NCBI RefSeq assembly: GCF_037975245.1
Contig: NC_092583.1
Coordinates: 6,771,264 to 6,835,263 of the forward strand
Source of the DNA: Apostichopus japonicus
Taxonomy: Eukaryota > Echinodermata > Holothuroidea > Aspidochirotida > Stichopodidae
Reading direction: 5' to 3'
DNA length: 64,000 nt
The translations under genes were made by a program, and so were the position numbers. Below are positions 63,107 to 64,000 of the stretch, piece by piece. The notes beneath the pieces are model-generated. The model was given only the letters and a program-made list of their open reading frames with translations. It had not been told where the DNA came from and searched no databases. Position 1 is the first letter of the stretch. Each line of letters opens with the position of its first letter.

Positions 63107-64000
63107 GTAAGACCTTGTTATACTTATAGCTTTAGTCAAATTTGAAAGTTAGGTCCAAATAGAAATCATGCAATATCGTTGCCTTTCATTGCACTTTCCC
63201 CTCTGACCTTATTTTCTGAAAGAAATGAGTGGTAAATTTCTGCGTCATAAAATTTTGACATTACACAGGTGGACCTGTAACTAAGTGTAACGTTAGTTGA
63301 CGGAGGTAGCAACGTGCTTCTACAAAACTTCACAATTCGTAGGTTAGGGAATACGGATAAAAGTACAGTATAGGCTTGACATACGCCCCAAAGGATTTGT
63401 CTTTAGTATTATGTAGGCCTAAAGTGTGTTGCGTCATGGTTTGCGACATGGAGAATGCAGTCGCGTAATTGGCCGAAACTAGGCTAGGGCTAGTAGTGTA
63501 ATTGGCCGAAACTAGCCTAGGCCTAGTAGTAGTAGCATGGTGGGCTCATAATTGACGCACTTAAGGATTTGATCAACGATATCTATCAAGGAAATATCCA
63601 AATCACTCGACTGTATGTGTTTTTCATATGTGTAGTTCCTCAGAAATGTTATGATCTCAAAATATTTAAAGAGGTTATGAAATGGAAAAAAAATTCTTTC
63701 TCATCGTATTCTGTATACTCTCGTAGCTTTCCAATGATATCCAATTTGTGTCAAACTAAGCTTGCATCCTTGAGGAATAAACGATCAAAAATTCGAGGGT
63801 AATAAAAACTTTCGAAAAATTGTTGTATTAACGGTAATGCGGCGTGACATCAGTCGAGGAACTCAGCTCACTCCGAGACGCTATGTTTACATTCTTACAC
63901 ACAACATTACACTGTTGCAGCGCTCCGTAGTAATTAAGATTTGGAGTTTTGTTTTTACGTAAATTTATCTCGTTACTGTTAAATATGCTGAGCCGATATG
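63107..64000. other. possible intron; short tandem repeat
   Basis: Follows the donor of the possible exon at 62960. A unit of about 38 bp containing GTAATTGGCCGAAACTAG occurs twice near 63465-63535. No further exon recognised. Confidence 0.35.

Overview
The window reads as nuclear DNA of an invertebrate animal: AT-rich, genes split by long introns with GT/AG borders, and far more repeats than genes. A human-type spliceosomal gene, standalone P2X7-tail-like coding exons, many short terminal-inverted-repeat (TIR) elements and frequent AGGCCT-type motifs make a deuterostome invertebrate likely. An echinoderm is my best guess, but the sequence alone does not prove it.

Layout. 0-11 kb is gene-poor. 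It holds two nested clusters of hAT-like non-autonomous transposons (1407-3494 and 5737-6820, each with exact 8-bp target duplications), a 30-bp minisatellite (about 5.17-5.57 kb), a 0.4-kb direct repeat (4.44 and 8.23 kb), and a tRNA-derived SINE (10.58 kb). 11-21 kb is almost empty of genes: microsatellites, another hAT-like element (16.18 kb), a 32-bp minisatellite (17.37-18.0 kb) and a long CAT-triplet tract (18.88-19.21 kb). 21.8-29.5 kb is a large inverted duplication carrying two head-to-head copies of the same unrecognised gene, each broken by a different small deletion. 31-33 kb has diverged dispersed repeats. 33.15-39.31 kb is a 6.15-kb element bounded by inverted repeats and TTAA. 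It contains a decayed gene for a P2X7-ballast-like cysteine domain (+ strand) and, on the - strand, an exon resembling the end of a THAP domain, so I infer a Kolobok-type DNA transposon.

40-43 kb holds a small hAT-like element (40.52 kb), a GAATGAC-rich inverted-repeat element (41.0-41.65 kb) and a dispersed repeat. 43.97-51.21 kb is the one clear conserved cellular gene: CWC25, a step-1 splicing factor, in eight recognisable coding exons, lacking only the N-terminal exon(s). 52.67-54.28 kb is another nested hAT-like pair with a 70-bp foldback. At 55.53-55.64 kb (-) there is a U6 snRNA-like gene with a TATA box at the expected Pol III position. 57-58.4 kb is an inverted relative of the 1.85-3.09 kb element, itself interrupted. 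58.97-59.72 kb is a 376-bp tandem duplication. 62.96 kb starts a possible unrecognised gene whose later exons would lie outside the window.

The most unusual signal is a roughly 95-bp module found ten times inside hAT-like elements whose termini differ. It can form two hairpins, one with a GNRA-type loop kept in all ten copies. The window also holds both a U6-like gene and CWC25, two parts of the spliceosome; I treat that proximity as coincidence.
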